Origin: Euryodendron excelsum
Taxonomy: Eukaryota; Streptophyta; Magnoliopsida; Ericales; Pentaphylacaceae
NCBI GenBank assembly: GCA_033060915.1
Contig: CM065397.1
Coordinates: forward strand, 27,343,501 to 27,407,500
Length of the DNA: 64,000 bases
Direction of reading: 5' to 3'
Shown here: positions 34,412-46,630 of the stretch, one piece after another
Layout of the letters: every line of letters begins with the position of its first letter
How positions within the stretch are numbered: position 1 is the first letter of the stretch
The notes under the pieces: generated by a model
The model's database searches: none
Seen by the model: only the letters and a program-made list of their open reading frames with translations
Told to the model about the DNA's origin: nothing
Translations under genes and position numbers: made by a program

Positions 34412-36688
34412 GTAAACATTGATTTTCTAAAAACCCTAATTCTATGAGTTGTTTTTCTTTTTAAACAATGATTTTCTATAAATCCTAACTCTTATGAATT
34501 GTTTTTCCGGTCAGTGGTTTTTTAAAAACTCTAACTATTTTGAGTTATTTTTTTAAATAGTGGTTTTCTAAAACCCTAACTCTATTGAGTTGTTTTTCCA
34601 AAAAGTAATTTTGTATAAACCCTAACTCTATGAATTATTTTTCCAAAACGTGGTTTTCTTCAAACCTTAACTCTATTGATTTGTTTCTCCAATTAGTGAT
34701 TTTATAAAACCCTAACTCTCTTAAGTTATTTTAGACCGTGATTTTCTAACAACCCCAACTCCCTTAAGTTATTTTTCTAAACAATGACTTTCTAAAACCA
34801 TTAACTCTTTAGAGTTGTTTTTCTAAATATTGGTTTTCTAGAAACCCTAATTCTGTTGACTTGCTTTTATAAACAGTGATTTTCTAAAACCCGAATGTTT
34901 TGGTGTTGTTTCTACTAAACTGTGATTTTTAAAAAACAATAACTCGCTTGAGTTGTTTTTCCTAAACAGTGATTTTCTAGAAATCATAACTCTTTTGAAT
35001 TGTTTTTGAGTTGTTTTCCCAAACAATGATTTTCTAAAACCCTAACTCTATTGAGTTGTTTTTCCAAGCATTGGTTTTCTACAAATCATAACTCTATTAA
35101 GTTATTTTTTTAAAGTGTAGTTTTTCAAAAACCCTTACTCAATACCATTACTTTGTTGAATTGTTTTCCAAATAGTGGTTTTCAAAAACCCCAACTCTTT
35201 TTAGTTGTCTTTTTGAATAGTTGTTTTCTAAAAAGTCTAACTCTTTTGAGTTGTTTTTTTAATAACTGGGTAAAAACCATAACTCTTTTGAGTTTTTTTT
35301 TTTTTTTCGAATCGTGGTTTCTAAAAACCCTAACTCTGTTGAGTTGGTTTTTTTTTTTTTTTTTTTTTTTCTAAAGATTGGTTTTCTAAAAACACTATCT
35401 ATTTTGAGTTGTTTTTGTAAATGGCTATTTTTTTTTTAAATCGAAACTCTTTTGAGTTGTCTTTCCAAACAGTGATTTTCTAAAAAAACCAAACTCTGTT
35501 GAGTTTGTTTATTGTATACATTGATTTTCTAAAACCCTAACCTTTTTGAATTGTTTTTCTGGTCATTGGTTCTCTAAAAACTCTAACTATTTTGAGTTCT
35601 TTTTTCCAAATAGTGGTTTTCCAAAAACACAAACTCTATTAAGTTGTTTTTCAAAAAAGTTATTTTCTAAAAATCCTAAGTCTATTGATTTGCTTTTTCA
35701 AACAGTAATTTTCTAAAATCCTAACTCTCTTGAGTTGTTTTTCTAGACAGTGATTTTTTAAAACCCCAACTCCCTTGAGTTGTTTTTCTAAATAGTGATT
35801 TTCTAATGCCACTAACTCTTTTGAGTTATTTTTGTAAACAACGATTTTCTAAAAATCCTAATTATCTTGCCTTGTTTTTCTAAACATTGATTTTCTAAAA
35901 TACAAACTCTATTGAGTTGTTTCTCCTAAATAGTGATTTTTTTAAAAACTAACTATCTTGAGTAGTTTTTCCTAAAAATGGTTTTGTAAAACACTGACTC
36001 TTTTGAGTTGTTTTTCCAATTTGTGGATTACTAAAAGCCATAACTCTTTTAAGTTGTTTTTCCAAACAGTGGTTTTCTAAAACCCGAGCTCTCTTGAGTT
36101 GTTTTCCTAAACAGTGATTTTTTAAAAACCCTCACTGTTTTGTTTTCAAAAAAAGTGGTTTTCAAAAAACCCCAACTCTATTGAGTTATTTTTCTAAACA
36201 GTGGCCTTCTAAAACCCTAACTCTCTTTCGTTGTTTTTCTTAACAATGGCTTTCTAAAACCGTACCTCTCTTAAGCTGTTGTTTTTCTAAACAACGGTTT
36301 TTTAAAAACCCTAACTCTCTTGAGTTGTTTTTCTAAACTGCGATTTTCTAAAACCCTACGTCTCTTGAACTATTTTTTCTAAACAGTGGTTTTCTAAAAA
36401 CCCTAGCTCTCTTGAGTTGTTTCTCCAAAGAGTGATTTTCTAAAACTTAACTCACATTAATTGTTTTTCTAAACAGCGATTTTCTAAGAACCCAACTCTA
36501 TTGAGTTGTTTTTCCAAAATGTGATTTTCTTAACACCATAACTCAATAACTTAACTCTCTTAAGTTATTTTTCTAAACAGTAATTTTCTAAAAACCCTAA
36601 CTCTATTAAGTTGTTTTTCCGAAATGTGATTTTTTAAAAACCCCAACTCAATACCCTAACTCTACTAAGTTGTTTTTCCAAAAAGTGG
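34412..36688 (+). repeat. 46-bp minisatellite, first block (C1 array)
   Basis: About 50 units by length (2,277 bp / 46) on the theme TTTTCTAAAACCCTAACTC, a short gap, TTGAGTTGTTTTTC, then TAAACAGTG. Each unit joins a telo-box-like AAACCCTAA to the arms AACTC and GAGTT, which are 4 bases apart and can form a hairpin. Units vary by substitutions and small indels and include poly-T runs (for example 35349-35370). The array resumes at 56057 after the CRM-like element. It continues from no visible left flank because B2 is inserted at 34411. It is probably part of a plus-strand LTR related to C2. Confidence 0.85.
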
Positions 36689-37519
36689 TGATGAGAATAA
36701 ATAAGCACCATCAAAGGACCTATTACATATTCCAGTTGAGCCTATTACAAGAGCATGATCCAAGAAGATCAAAGAAGCAATTAATGGGCTGATTCATGAG
36801 ATCTGAGTTGGTTCTAAAATGAGACATTTCAAGCTTGGCCCAAAGGAAAATGAAGGCATAATAAATCTAATTCAAGCTATTGATGGGATTTATTAGTACT
36901 CTTTTGATTTGGCTAATTGATTGGCTGATTGCCAATCAATTAGGGGCTGATTTGTAGTATTTTGAGTAATCTTTTGACTTAGCTAATTGATTGGCTAATT
37001 TCGCATCAATTAAGGCCGATCTGTAGTCTTTTGAGTAGTCTTTTAACTTGGTTAATTGATTGACTGATTGCCTATATCAATTAGGGGCTGATTTGTAGTC
37101 TTTTGAGTAATCTTTTGACTTAGCTAATTGATTGGCTGATTGCCCATCAGTCAGGGGTTGATTTGTAATCCTTTTTACTTAACCATGTTCTATAAATAGC
37201 ATATAATTTTTGTAATGAAGGACATTGAATTGAGATTAAAAAAAAAAAACACACACATGAGTGTTATTTCTTCTATTGGTTCTTCAAGAGCTTGTGAACT
37301 TGTCAATGATTCTTCCTTATGGCATTCAAATTTTATACATTCGGTTCATGATTTCCTATAATCATTGGGTTGGGGTTAGTTACTCTATACATTCAGTTCA
37401 CATTTCAGTTATAAGTGTTGGGTCGGGGTTTTCTTTCAAAATTTGACTTTTAGCTTTCTTGGGCAAGTATTATGATATTGTTGTTAGGGCTCAATATGTG
37501 CTGGTTGACGTTCGCATCA
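36689..37519 (+). mobile_element. 5' LTR of the CRM-like element
   Basis: 831 bp, from TGATGAGAAT to TTCGCATCA. It contains about four units of a repeat of about 70 bp (CTAATTGATTGGCTGATTG, then CAATTAGGGGCTGATTTGTA and GTCTTTTGAGT; about 36890-37180), a TATA box TATAAATA (37191-37198) and a short R-U5. It is shorter than the 3' LTR (919 bp), mainly through fewer repeat units. Confidence 0.85.
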
Positions 37520-37521
37520 TT

Positions 37522-37534
37522 TGGTATCAGAGCC
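37522..37534 (+). other. PBS (initiator Met-tRNA) of the CRM-like element
   Basis: TGGTATCAGAGCC lies two bases after the LTR end. This is the standard plant initiator methionyl-tRNA primer site. Confidence 0.9.
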
Positions 37535-37842
37535 AAGTTCTAAAATCAGGTTTACTATTCTTTTATCTTTTGTTTATAGCTATCATCCATTGTGTTTTAT
37601 TTGTGTTCATTACTCATTGTTCTTGCCTTTTATCGTACACCAAGTTCAAAAAAAAAATAAAAAAGGGAAAGGAAAAGAGACTTCAAAAAAATAAAAAGAA
37701 GGTGATATCGAGGCAACATATACTATCATTCACCATACTTATCAAAGTTATTTGTTCTTGAATTGTGACTTTTTGTATTTTTAGTTCTCTAAAAATAAAA
37801 AATAAAAATTTGACTTCTATCATTTTCTTTTGATTTGTTGTT
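37535..37842 (+). other. Leader of the CRM-like element (first part)
   Basis: A/T-rich untranslated leader between the PBS and the Athila-like insertion. It ends with the target duplication TTGTT (37838-37842) and resumes at 50426. No gene is seen. Confidence 0.7.
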
Positions 37843-39117
37843 TGGGCGTGCTGTCGCGAGCATCCAAATATAAAACCGATACCCGAAAAACAAATATGTA
37901 GTAGTGCAAGTAAGGATTGTTCTCACGAAGAGTGTTTAGTCTCGTTTCATGCTATGTAAACAAGGATTGGGGGGGGTTTTAAAATTAATGAAAACTATTT
38001 TAATAATCACAGCTACGAAACAATTCAGATTAAAGTATTGAAATCAATTAAAAGAACAAACCTTGGTGTAGGTCAACATCCACCATCAGAATTTACAACT
38101 GATCATTGATGCAAGCATACCAATTCACACATTGAATATTCACTGTCAGAATTATTTTCCTATCTCTCCTTAGTCGTAGTTAATCAGAAACAAGCGATCT
38201 GATTAACCCTAACTATTAAACAACCCAGGAAAAGCACACAAGGTTTAATCTAGCAGTAGCCTTAAGAATCAGAGAGATCGATGAAACTAAACAAAACAAG
38301 CATAAGCGGTTGCATTTAATTTAGTCGAATGCCCTTCCCAAGATATAATAATTCCCAACGCAGTAAATCATTAAATCTCAGTTGCTTCACAAATTAGAGG
38401 AATCAAACAATTACGGATTTGATATCTAACTCAGCAGTAGATTGTATTGATTAATAAACTAGAAGGTCTCCTAGCGATTAAACAACACAATCATGAAAAT
38501 AAGCACAGAACAACATTCGATACTCAAAGCATAAATCAAATAATGAAAACGAATTAGATCTCACAGTTTATTATTAATTCCGAGGTTTCTGTCTCCTTTG
38601 ACCAAGATTCAAAGTTTAGCCACGCAGGGCCATAAAAACAACTTAAATAATAACCTAGAATAATACGAAAAACATCAACAACCCTAAAAATAAAATAGTC
38701 CCAGCTTTTATAGGCTTTTGAAAATCTGCAGCTGCGCACGATCGTTCGAACGCCCTTGCCACCGTTCGAACGGATCGGACTACCGTTTGAACGGTACGTT
38801 GAACGCACTTTGAACGGTAAAACATGTTCTCTGAATCTTTCGAATGCTCTTCAAACCTGGTCTTAACGTGTATCCATTTGACATAGCGTTCGAACGCCTT
38901 TACTACCGTTCGAACGCCTCTTGGGACCGTTCGAACGCCTCTTCGAACGCTGCCTGTATTTTCTCTTGAATTCATCCCTTTTCAGCTAAGATCCTCTTTC
39001 TAGGCATTCCATAGCACCCTAAGTCAAAATATAAGAATAGTGAGTGCCTTTAGGTACCAAATAAGCATAAAAGATTAAACATTATGGGATAAAAATATGA
39101 TATTTGCATTCTCATCA
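37843..39117 (-). mobile_element. 3' LTR of the Athila-like element
   Basis: 1,275 bp, nearly identical in layout to the 5' LTR. Minus strand begins TGATGAGAATGC and ends CGCCCA. TATA box TATAAAAG at 38705-38712 (minus). Upstream of it (38740-38960) are five perfect CGTTCGAACG palindromes plus variants. Confidence 0.9.
38740..38960 (-). promoter_or_regulatory. CGTTCGAACG palindrome cluster, 3' LTR
   Basis: Five exact copies of the 10-bp palindrome CGTTCGAACG and several one-mismatch versions (for example CGTTTGAACG). All are within about 220 bp and just upstream of the TATA box on the minus strand. The same cluster is in the 5' LTR at about 50037-50255, with four exact copies. Confidence 0.85.
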
Positions 39118-40506
39118 AATTCCCCCACACTTAACCTTTGCTCGTCTTTGGGCAAAACTCAAACTCACTTTCCTGAGATATCAAAGTCTCAACAAAGAAT
39201 CAACCAAACTCTTCAAAACTCATAACATATCATGAACAATATTCTCAAACAACTCACAATCACTTAGAAAGCATTTCCACTTAAGGATGGAGTAAACTGA
39301 ATATGTAAACCCTCACGAAAATAAACACTCTACTCTCATGTATTTAAAGGGTATGTGTATCACTTAAATTCATTCCAATGAAAATGATCTACCATAGGCT
39401 CGCATATCTTCTCATTCTCCATCACTAGGATCACAGACAGAACACGAATCATAAGGACTTTTCAAGGGTTATAACAGGGTTTAGGATCAAGGTGGGGAAT
39501 ATTTGGGAATGTAGCTCAAAAGCCATCGAAACTAGCGGAGCAAAAATGAATCAACCTAATTTCGAATATATAAAACATATAAAACCAATCACTCCATTCA
39601 ACAACTTCTATCTTTGTATAAATCCCATATAAACAGACCCATCTCTTAGAATTTTAGGAGAAATTATGAATATGGATAATTTGTAACATTAAAAGCAATT
39701 TCCTCCATCACTTCCCTTCTTTATTTTTTTTTCTTTCTTCTTTTTTTTTTTCAAAATTACATCAACAATGTAACTTATGAATTGAGAATGAAAACACGTT
39801 CCTTTTCACCAACCATAGCCCTACCACAATTCCGGACACTCCCACACTTATTTCTCGCGCACCCATACATATCATAAGGATGAACAATGCTCCATAGCTC
39901 TACGGCTTGGGTAAAGACATTATTATTTTTTGGGTTTAAAGTTTGTAATGTGGGTTCACAATAATGACATATCAACCTCAAAGGGGTTCACAAAGGGAAA
40001 AATTAATTACAAGGTAGGCTATTTGGCTTATGTAGCTTATAACAAAGATGGCCTTAATCATGTTCATGCATGCATGTGTCAATATGACCTCGAAGAGTAT
40101 CAAGGCAAGTTCTAGAGAAACAAATCCAATGAAGATTATCTCACATGAAAGAAAATAGTGACTGATATGGATGTGTCAGTCTAAAGGCTCAAAATCTCAC
40201 CGGCTTTTATTTACCAAATTCAATCACTCCAATCTCAAGTAAAATAACTAGACTAATTAATTCTAAGTTGGAAGATTACTTATTCAATCATGTTATGAAT
40301 TCTTCAAGCTTAATTGAATCTTGTTATTGTTTTTTTTTTTTTCAAAACAAATACGAAAACACAAACTAAAGCCCCTCCCCCACACTTAAAATTTACATTT
40401 TCCCCAATGTAAAGTAAAATGCACAGAAAGGGCAGAGATAACTAATATATAAATGCGAAAATAAGAAAAGAAAAATGAACTTCCCTTGGGTTGCCTCCCA
40501 AGCAGC
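39118..40506 (-). other. Athila-like 3' untranslated region with polypurine tracts
   Basis: Non-coding. Immediately upstream (minus strand) of the 3' LTR is AAGTGTGGGGGAATT (39118-39132), a good polypurine tract. A second AAGTGTGGGGGAGGGG occurs at 40372-40387. Homopolymer T runs at about 39724-39750 and 40328-40342. The last bases (40502-40506, GCAGC) are the target duplication of A4. Confidence 0.75.
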
Positions 40507-43500
40507 TGTCGGGCCCAGATTTTTCGCACTTGAAGAATACTCACACAAGCGGGAAAAATATTGTACTCTCTCATTAGAACTCACCCTCCTAGAAGAATGA
40601 GTGCGACTAGGTTTGAATTGAAAGATTGGTTTGAATAAAGGGCTTTTGGACAAAGATTCGGAGTCGCCACCTAACTTGATTAAGGTGAGTTAGGTCACTT
40701 AAAAACTAAGAATAATCTGAAGACTACACTTAGGGTTTTTGGAAAAGGTTTTTGAAAATATCACCTCCAAAGAGGGTTTTTAAGAAAACGGATTGTTTAG
40801 CAACCTTTGGAAAACATTTAGCCCTTTTTGTGAAAATAACTCCTTTTTGGTCTTTGAAATCAGTGATTTAGGTTTGGAGGTTGGTTACGTGTAAGGAAGA
40901 CGCACTAAGCCATCACCCTACCCCGCCCTTTCAGTACCTACATGTCAATCTACCCTAGATTCACCTATGAAAGTCTTCAGCTAACTAATGTTCAATCCTA
41001 TTTACTTTGAAAAAGAATGTTTGAAAAAGACATGATGCATGATATGCAAGTGCAAGAAAAGAAAATTGAAAAATAGATTTGGAAAAAGATTTGAAAAGAA
41101 GAATTTGATTTGATTTTAGAAGACATTTGAAAAGATAGAATTGAAATTGAAAAGTTTGGAAAATTAGAAATAGAGATTTGAAATTGGAAGTTTGAAAATA
41201 GATTGGAAATTTGAAAAGATTATGGAATTTGAGATTTGAAAAATGTGGAGAAATTTGAAATTTGAAAGAAATTGTGACCGCACCCATGAGGGTTGTCTAC
41301 ATATCCCTTTGGAGGAATTAGGTCAGTCGTAGTTCGGACCAGAGTCCGATTGAAAATAGAATGTTTGATTTGAAAAAGGAGTTGAATTGGAATTTGGATT
41401 TGACTTGAACTTAGAATAGAATATTGAAGATTGGAATTTAGAATTTTGAAATTGAAAAGGTTGAATTTTGATTTGGGAAGACTTGTTTTGGAAAGATGAA
41501 GGCTTAGGAAACCTAGACTTAGGAAAGATAGGATTTTAGGGAAGGACTTGAGATTAAGAAAAATTGGATTTGAATGTTGGATTTAGAAAGATTTTAGAAG
41601 ATTTGGAAACTTGGAATTTAGGAAAGTAGGAGATTAGGAAAGTTTCGAATTAGGAAAGTGTCATTTTAGGAAAGTTTCGGAATTAGAAAAGTTTCAACTT
41701 AGGAAAGTTTTGAATTTGGAATGTTTTGAAATAGAGAAGTTTTGAAAATTAGAAAGTTTCATTTTAAGAAAGGTTTTGAAATAGGAAAGTGTTGAATTTA
41801 GAAATGTTTTGAATTAGGAAAGTTTAGTTTAAGAAAGGTTTAGAATTTGGAAAGTTTCAAGTTAAGAAAGTTTTGAATTTGGAAATCTTAGAATTTTAGA
41901 AAGATTTGAATTTAGAAAGCTTTGGATTTAAAAAGTTCTAGAGTTTTAGAAAATCTTGAGATTAGGAACGGTTTGGATTTGAAAAGGAGTAGAATTAGGA
42001 AATGGTTGAATTAGGAAAGATGTGGAAGTTAGGTTTTAAAATTTAGGAAAGATTTGAATTAGGAAAGATTTAGATTTTGAGTTTTAAAATTTAGGAAAGA
42101 TTGTTACGTTCAAGTTTTAGAAACTTAAGATTTAGGAATGAGGAAGATTAGGAAGGAGTTGAATTAGGAAAGATTTAGACTAGGAAGGGTTTAAAATTCC
42201 TATTTCCTAAAACAAGGGATTAGATTTTGTTCCTAAAAGAGAAGATTTGATTTTGTTTCAAAAAACGGAGGATTGGATCTAGTTTCCTAAACGGGAAGAT
42301 TGGATTTAGTTTCCTAAAGGGGAGATTGGATTTGGCATGGATTTGGAAAGGGAAGTTTTAGAAACCCTAGATTCGGAAGACTATAGTTTTGACGTAGAAA
42401 ATAGGTTTTGGAAATGTGTATAGTTTGGATGTGAGAACAAGAGGTTTTGGAAACCTAGGTTTTAAGGCAAGTTTGAAAACTATGTTTTTGGAAAGAAAAT
42501 TACGGTTTCCTAATCGTGAATTCTAGGGCTTGACTTGGGCTCTAAGGAAAGAATTTTTGGAAAGTGTGTTTTTTGGAAACGAAGGTTTTTAGAAGAAAAT
42601 CCTAGGGAGGAGTTTTTGAAAAGTGAATTCGAAGAGAGAGTTTTTGGAAAGAGATTTTAAAGAGAAGGAGTTTTTGGAAAGTGTGTTTTTGGAAACGAAG
42701 ATTTTAGAAGGAAAATCCTAGAGGGGAGTTTCTAGAAGGGAGATCTTGGAAAGAGAGTTTTTGGAAAGATTTTTGGAGAGAGTTTTTCTAGGAAAGAGAC
42801 CTAGGGAACGTTTTTAGAAAGTGGACTTTGAAGGGAGTGTTTTGGAAAGGAGTTGAAAAAGGAAGTTTGGAAAAATAGATTTTTGGAGGGAGTTTTTGAA
42901 AAGAGAGTTTTAGGAAGGTATGTTGAAAAAGAGATTTTTAGGAAGAGATTTGAAAAGAGAGTTTTTTGGAAAGTATAAAAACGTCTCACTTTCCTAAAGC
43001 GATTCTAGCCATAAGAGGGCTAGAACCACTTTAAGAAAGTGGTTTTGAAAGCAACAAGGGTTGAAAATATGGACCATATTGGTCACCTTGAATGTAACAC
43101 TTTCCTAAAGCAATCCTAGCCATGGAAAAGCTAGAATCACCCTAGGATTGTACTTTTGAAAATAAGTTTTGAAAAAAAGGATTTTGATGCAATTTTGAAA
43201 ACAAGTTTGAAAACAATTTTGAAAACGAGTTTGAAAACGATTTTTGGAAGATGCATGATCATGATATGCACAATGCAATTTTAGGGTCGTGAACATACAA
43301 GGCTAAGGCTTCACCACATAATCAAGGGGGCCGAACCCACGTGGTCTTTGGTTAGACTAGAAGAAAGCCCCCGACACGGTGACTCTCCAATAGCCCAATC
43401 CTACACATGGACTGGGAATCCCCTTGTTTCAAGCATGCAAAGAAAGGGGGGGGGGGAAAGAGATGGGGGATTAAAATAGAGAAAACCCAAGTGGGTTATG

Positions 43501-43859
43501 AGAGAGAAGAGAGAGGAGGGAAGTGCAAAAACGTAAAATGAAAGCCTACCTTGTGTCTTGTTTATTTTGTGCACCTTGTTTGTCTTCGGTCTTGATCTTG
43601 ATCTTCGTCTTCAATCTTTAAGAGTTGTCTTCAAACTTCAGATTTTAGCTCTTCAAGTCTTCAAAGGAGGGTTGAAGGTTAATGTATGAGTGTATGGAGG
43701 TGTGTACGAGTGTATAGGAGGTTAGGGTTTAGTGTATGGTGGCTAGGGTTTGGAAAACCTAAGGAGGCTAGGGTTTAGGGATTTTTCGAGCTCTGTATAT
43801 CGAAATATATGATTTTTAGATTGAGTTTGCGGACCCCTTTCACGTTGGAGAAGGCTCTG

Positions 43860-43944
43860 TATTTATAGAGAGGGAAATGCACTGGCACCTGTTGTTGTGG
43901 CGCCAGGCCAAAACTTACACAAGCGCCACTAGGAGTGGCGCCAG
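43860..43944 (-). promoter_or_regulatory. TATA box and upstream palindromes of A4
   Basis: TATAAATA (minus) at 43860-43867. GGCGCCA-type palindromes at 43882-43944, with a near-perfect GCGCCACT-AGG-AGTGGCGC element at about 43923-43941. Confidence 0.7.
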
Positions 43945-44879
43945 GCCATTTTTTGGCTTGCTAGCCATTTAGGAACTATTTAAGGTCGGCAAGTAGCGTA
44001 TCTTTGACTAGATTTGGGCGTCTGTACTAGTGACTACCATGCAATTTTTAACCTGGCTTCACTAGGAGTGACTCTAGAAAGTCCGGAAAGGAGTTTGGGA
44101 GACCGGGAATGACCCGGAAGGCCAGAAAAGAGCAAGAACACTTAAAATAGTGTCCCGAAGGTATTGGACTTGAAAAATGAGGACAAGATGTGTCGGAAGG
44201 ATTGACCAGGCCGTTAGGGGCAAAATGGTCAATCGGGTTAGAAAGCTGCCGGGACGGACTCGGACTGTCCCAGAAGAAGACTCAAGATTTGGAAACATTA
44301 TTCAAAATGTTCCCAAAGGTTTTCGGTTTGATACCCAGAGCCGGTGTGGTCAAAAAAGGCGACCGGCCCTCCAGGGGCAAAACGGTCATTTTGCACCAGG
44401 TTTACCGGAACTAACTCGGAATGATCCGAAAAGCTAAAGAAAGGTTGAGATTACTATAAAAAGCATTCTCGGGAGGTTACCAGTTTGATACCCAGAGCCG
44501 GTGTGGTCAGAAAAAGTGATCGGCTCTCCAGGGGCAAAACAGTCATTTAGTACCGAGTTTACCGGAACTGACTCGGACTGATCCGGAAAGGTAGAGGAAG
44601 ATTGAGAATACTATAAGAATTAATTTCAGAAGGTTATCGGTTTGATACCCAGAGCCGGTGTGATTCCCGGGGCATTTGGATGCCTAGGGGTAGAATGGTC
44701 ATCTTGATTGGAAAGTCTCGGAAAAGGCCTAAGGGGCAGTTTGGTCATTTTTCACCAAAGTGGGCTAGCAGGCACTGGTGTTGACCTGGGTTTTGAGTGT
44801 TTCTGCCACTGTGACGGCAGTCGCCGTGACACAGGGGTTTGTTGGCAATTCCCTATATCGACCTGTTTATGAGTATTTT

Positions 44880-45085
44880 CGCTACTCGGACCGTCTTGAT
44901 GAATAAACTGTCTCGAGAGAGGGATTGGAAAGGGGACTTACCGTCTTCGGAAAGACGTGCCTGATTTGAAACCGTCTCGAGGAATAAACTGTCTCGAGAG
45001 AGGGGTTGGAAAAGGGACTTATCGTCTTCGGAAAGACGTGCCTAATTTGGAACCGTCTCGAGGAATAAACTGTCTCGAGAGAGGG
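44880..45085 (-). repeat. 80-bp hairpin repeats in A4
   Basis: About three units in reverse, with hairpin CGTCTTCGGAAAGACG at 44942-44957. CTCGAG-type sites bracket ATAAACTG as in the other copies. Confidence 0.8.
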
Positions 45086-45337
45086 GTTAGAATTGGGATT
45101 GGAAAAAACAATGCCCCTAAGGGCATTTTGGTCATTTTGCCTCTATTTGGGCTTGGCAGGCCTGCGAAGCGATGGACAGACAGGATTTGGACTTAGAAAG
45201 TTGGTTTCGATTGGAATATGCCCACAATGACTTGAACACAAGTCTGGACAGAGCGTAGACTGCCGAGTAGTAAAAAAAAGGGTGCTTACAGCAGCGCCTT
45301 TGTTTATTTTCGTGCGCTCGACTCAATGCTTCCTTTT

Positions 45338-46264
45338 TCAATCCGTATAGATCAGATCCTCAAGGTCCAATTTCTCCACATTCTCGACTTGGAAACCTTC
45401 ATGGAATTGCTTAAGTCGATGGCCATTCACCTTGAACACTTTGGAAGTGGCTAAACTTTGTATTTCAACTACACCAAGAGGAAAAACATTAGTAACGAGA
45501 AAAGGTCCAATCCAACGAGAACGCAACTTACCCGGAAACAAACGAAGCCGGGTTTGGTATAGAAGAACTTTCTGACCAACTTTAAACTCCTTCCTAGAAA
45601 TCGTCTTGTCATGAAAAGCCTTCGTCTTTTCCTTGTAAATCCTTGCACTCTCATAGGCATCATTGCGAATTTCCTCTAACTCTTGTAATTGTAATTTCCT
45701 ATGTTCTCCACTTTCGTCCATTGTCATGTTAAAACTCTTGATAGCCTACTAAGCTTTGTGTTCTAGCTCAACTGGAAAGTGGCACGGTTTTCCAAATACC
45801 AATCGATAAGGTGACATACCAATAGGGGTTTTATATGCAGTCCTGTACGCCCACAAAGCATCATCCAATCGTAAGCTCCATCTTTCTTGCTTGGATTGAC
45901 CGTCTTTTCAATGATGGATTTGATCTCTCGATTTGACACTTCCGTTTGTCCACCAGTTTGTGGATGATATGAAGTTGACACCTTGTGCGTTACATGGTAC
46001 TTTCTCAACAAAGTCGTCGCAGTTCGATTGCAAAAGTGAGTACCTCGATCACTTATTAGCGCTCTTGGGATTCCAAACCTAGAGAATATGTTAGATTTGA
46101 TAAAATCTGCAAAACCTTTAGAATCATCAATCCTAGTGGCTTTAGCTTGACATATCCATCAAGTGGCTTTAGCTTCCACCCATTTTGAGACATAATCAAC
46201 AGCAAGCAAGATATAAACATAACTGAAAGATACAGGAAATGGTCCCATGAAATCAATGCCCCAA
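45338..46264 (-). pseudogene. Athila-like integrase remnant
   Basis: Minus strand. The remnant starts in the catalytic core at a GIDFMGPF motif (about 46262) and is broken by frame changes and stops. Recognisable pieces are the core around [13 protein letters not shown] (about 45925-45965), carrying the glutamate region, and a 129-residue C-terminal piece (45727-45338) with [20 protein letters not shown] and a GPF module. The N-terminal zinc domain is missing, because the sequence passes directly from protease to the core. It cannot be functional as it stands. Confidence 0.85.
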
Positions 46265-46630
46265 ACTCAATGCTAACTCTCCATTTTCTTCCTCAAGATG
46301 CTTACCGATAGCAACTTCCAATACATCTTGTCCATCAAGTTCAAAAACTTCCTATGCTAAAGAATCAATCACATCAATAGAATAAACAGGATTATCATCA
46401 CAAGGGTATTTCATGGCATCATACATATTAAACTTAACAATTTCACCATCAATTTTCATGGTAAGTGTGTCACTATGGACATCCATCTTGGTCTTAGATG
46501 TCTTTAAAAATGGTCTTCCTAACAAAATAGGGGCATTTTGGTCTCCATTTTCCATATCAAGCATATAAAAATCAGCAGGAAAAACCAAATCGTTAACTTG
46601 TACAAGAACATTTTCAACTACAAAATCAGT
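46265..46630 (-). pseudogene. Protease-downstream segment, copy A (366-bp duplication)
   Basis: Encodes on the minus strand the piece with FPADFYMLDMENGDQNAP, ILLGRPFLKTSKTK and YDAMKYPCDDNPVYSID, known downstream of the Athila protease active site. The frame stays open over about 118 residues (46708-46352, starting just inside copy B). It is fused at about 46265 straight to integrase, which shows the RT/RNase H deletion. The segment is repeated at 46631-46970. Confidence 0.8.

Larger units (their letters stand above)
40507..45290 (-). mobile_element. Giant solo LTR A4, nested in the Athila-like element
   Basis: Family A, minus strand, 4,784 bp. Plus-strand start TGTCGGGCCCAG, end GGTGCTTACA, with perfect duplication GCAGC (40502-40506, 45291-45295). 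Layout in reverse: 5' end, 80-bp repeats (about 45085-44880, about three copies), repeats of about 155 bp (44720-44190), palindromes (43944-43882), TATA (43867-43860), telo-box-rich leader (about 43785-43722), purine-rich tract (42980-41350) and conserved end block (41350-40507). No coding sequence. Being inside the Athila-like element it postdates it. Confidence 0.87.

Noticed and set aside
34412..36688. Interstitial telomere
   Set aside because: AAACCCTAA occurs once per unit of about 46 bp, not as a 7-bp tandem, so this is a minisatellite with a telo-box.
37522..37534. tRNA gene
   Set aside because: Only the 13-base complement to the tRNA 3' end is present; there is no cloverleaf.
37261..37761. 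Frames in the CRM-like LTR and leader
   Set aside because: They span the LTR end and PBS; the equivalent in the 3' LTR (55751-55978) only mirrors LTR identity.
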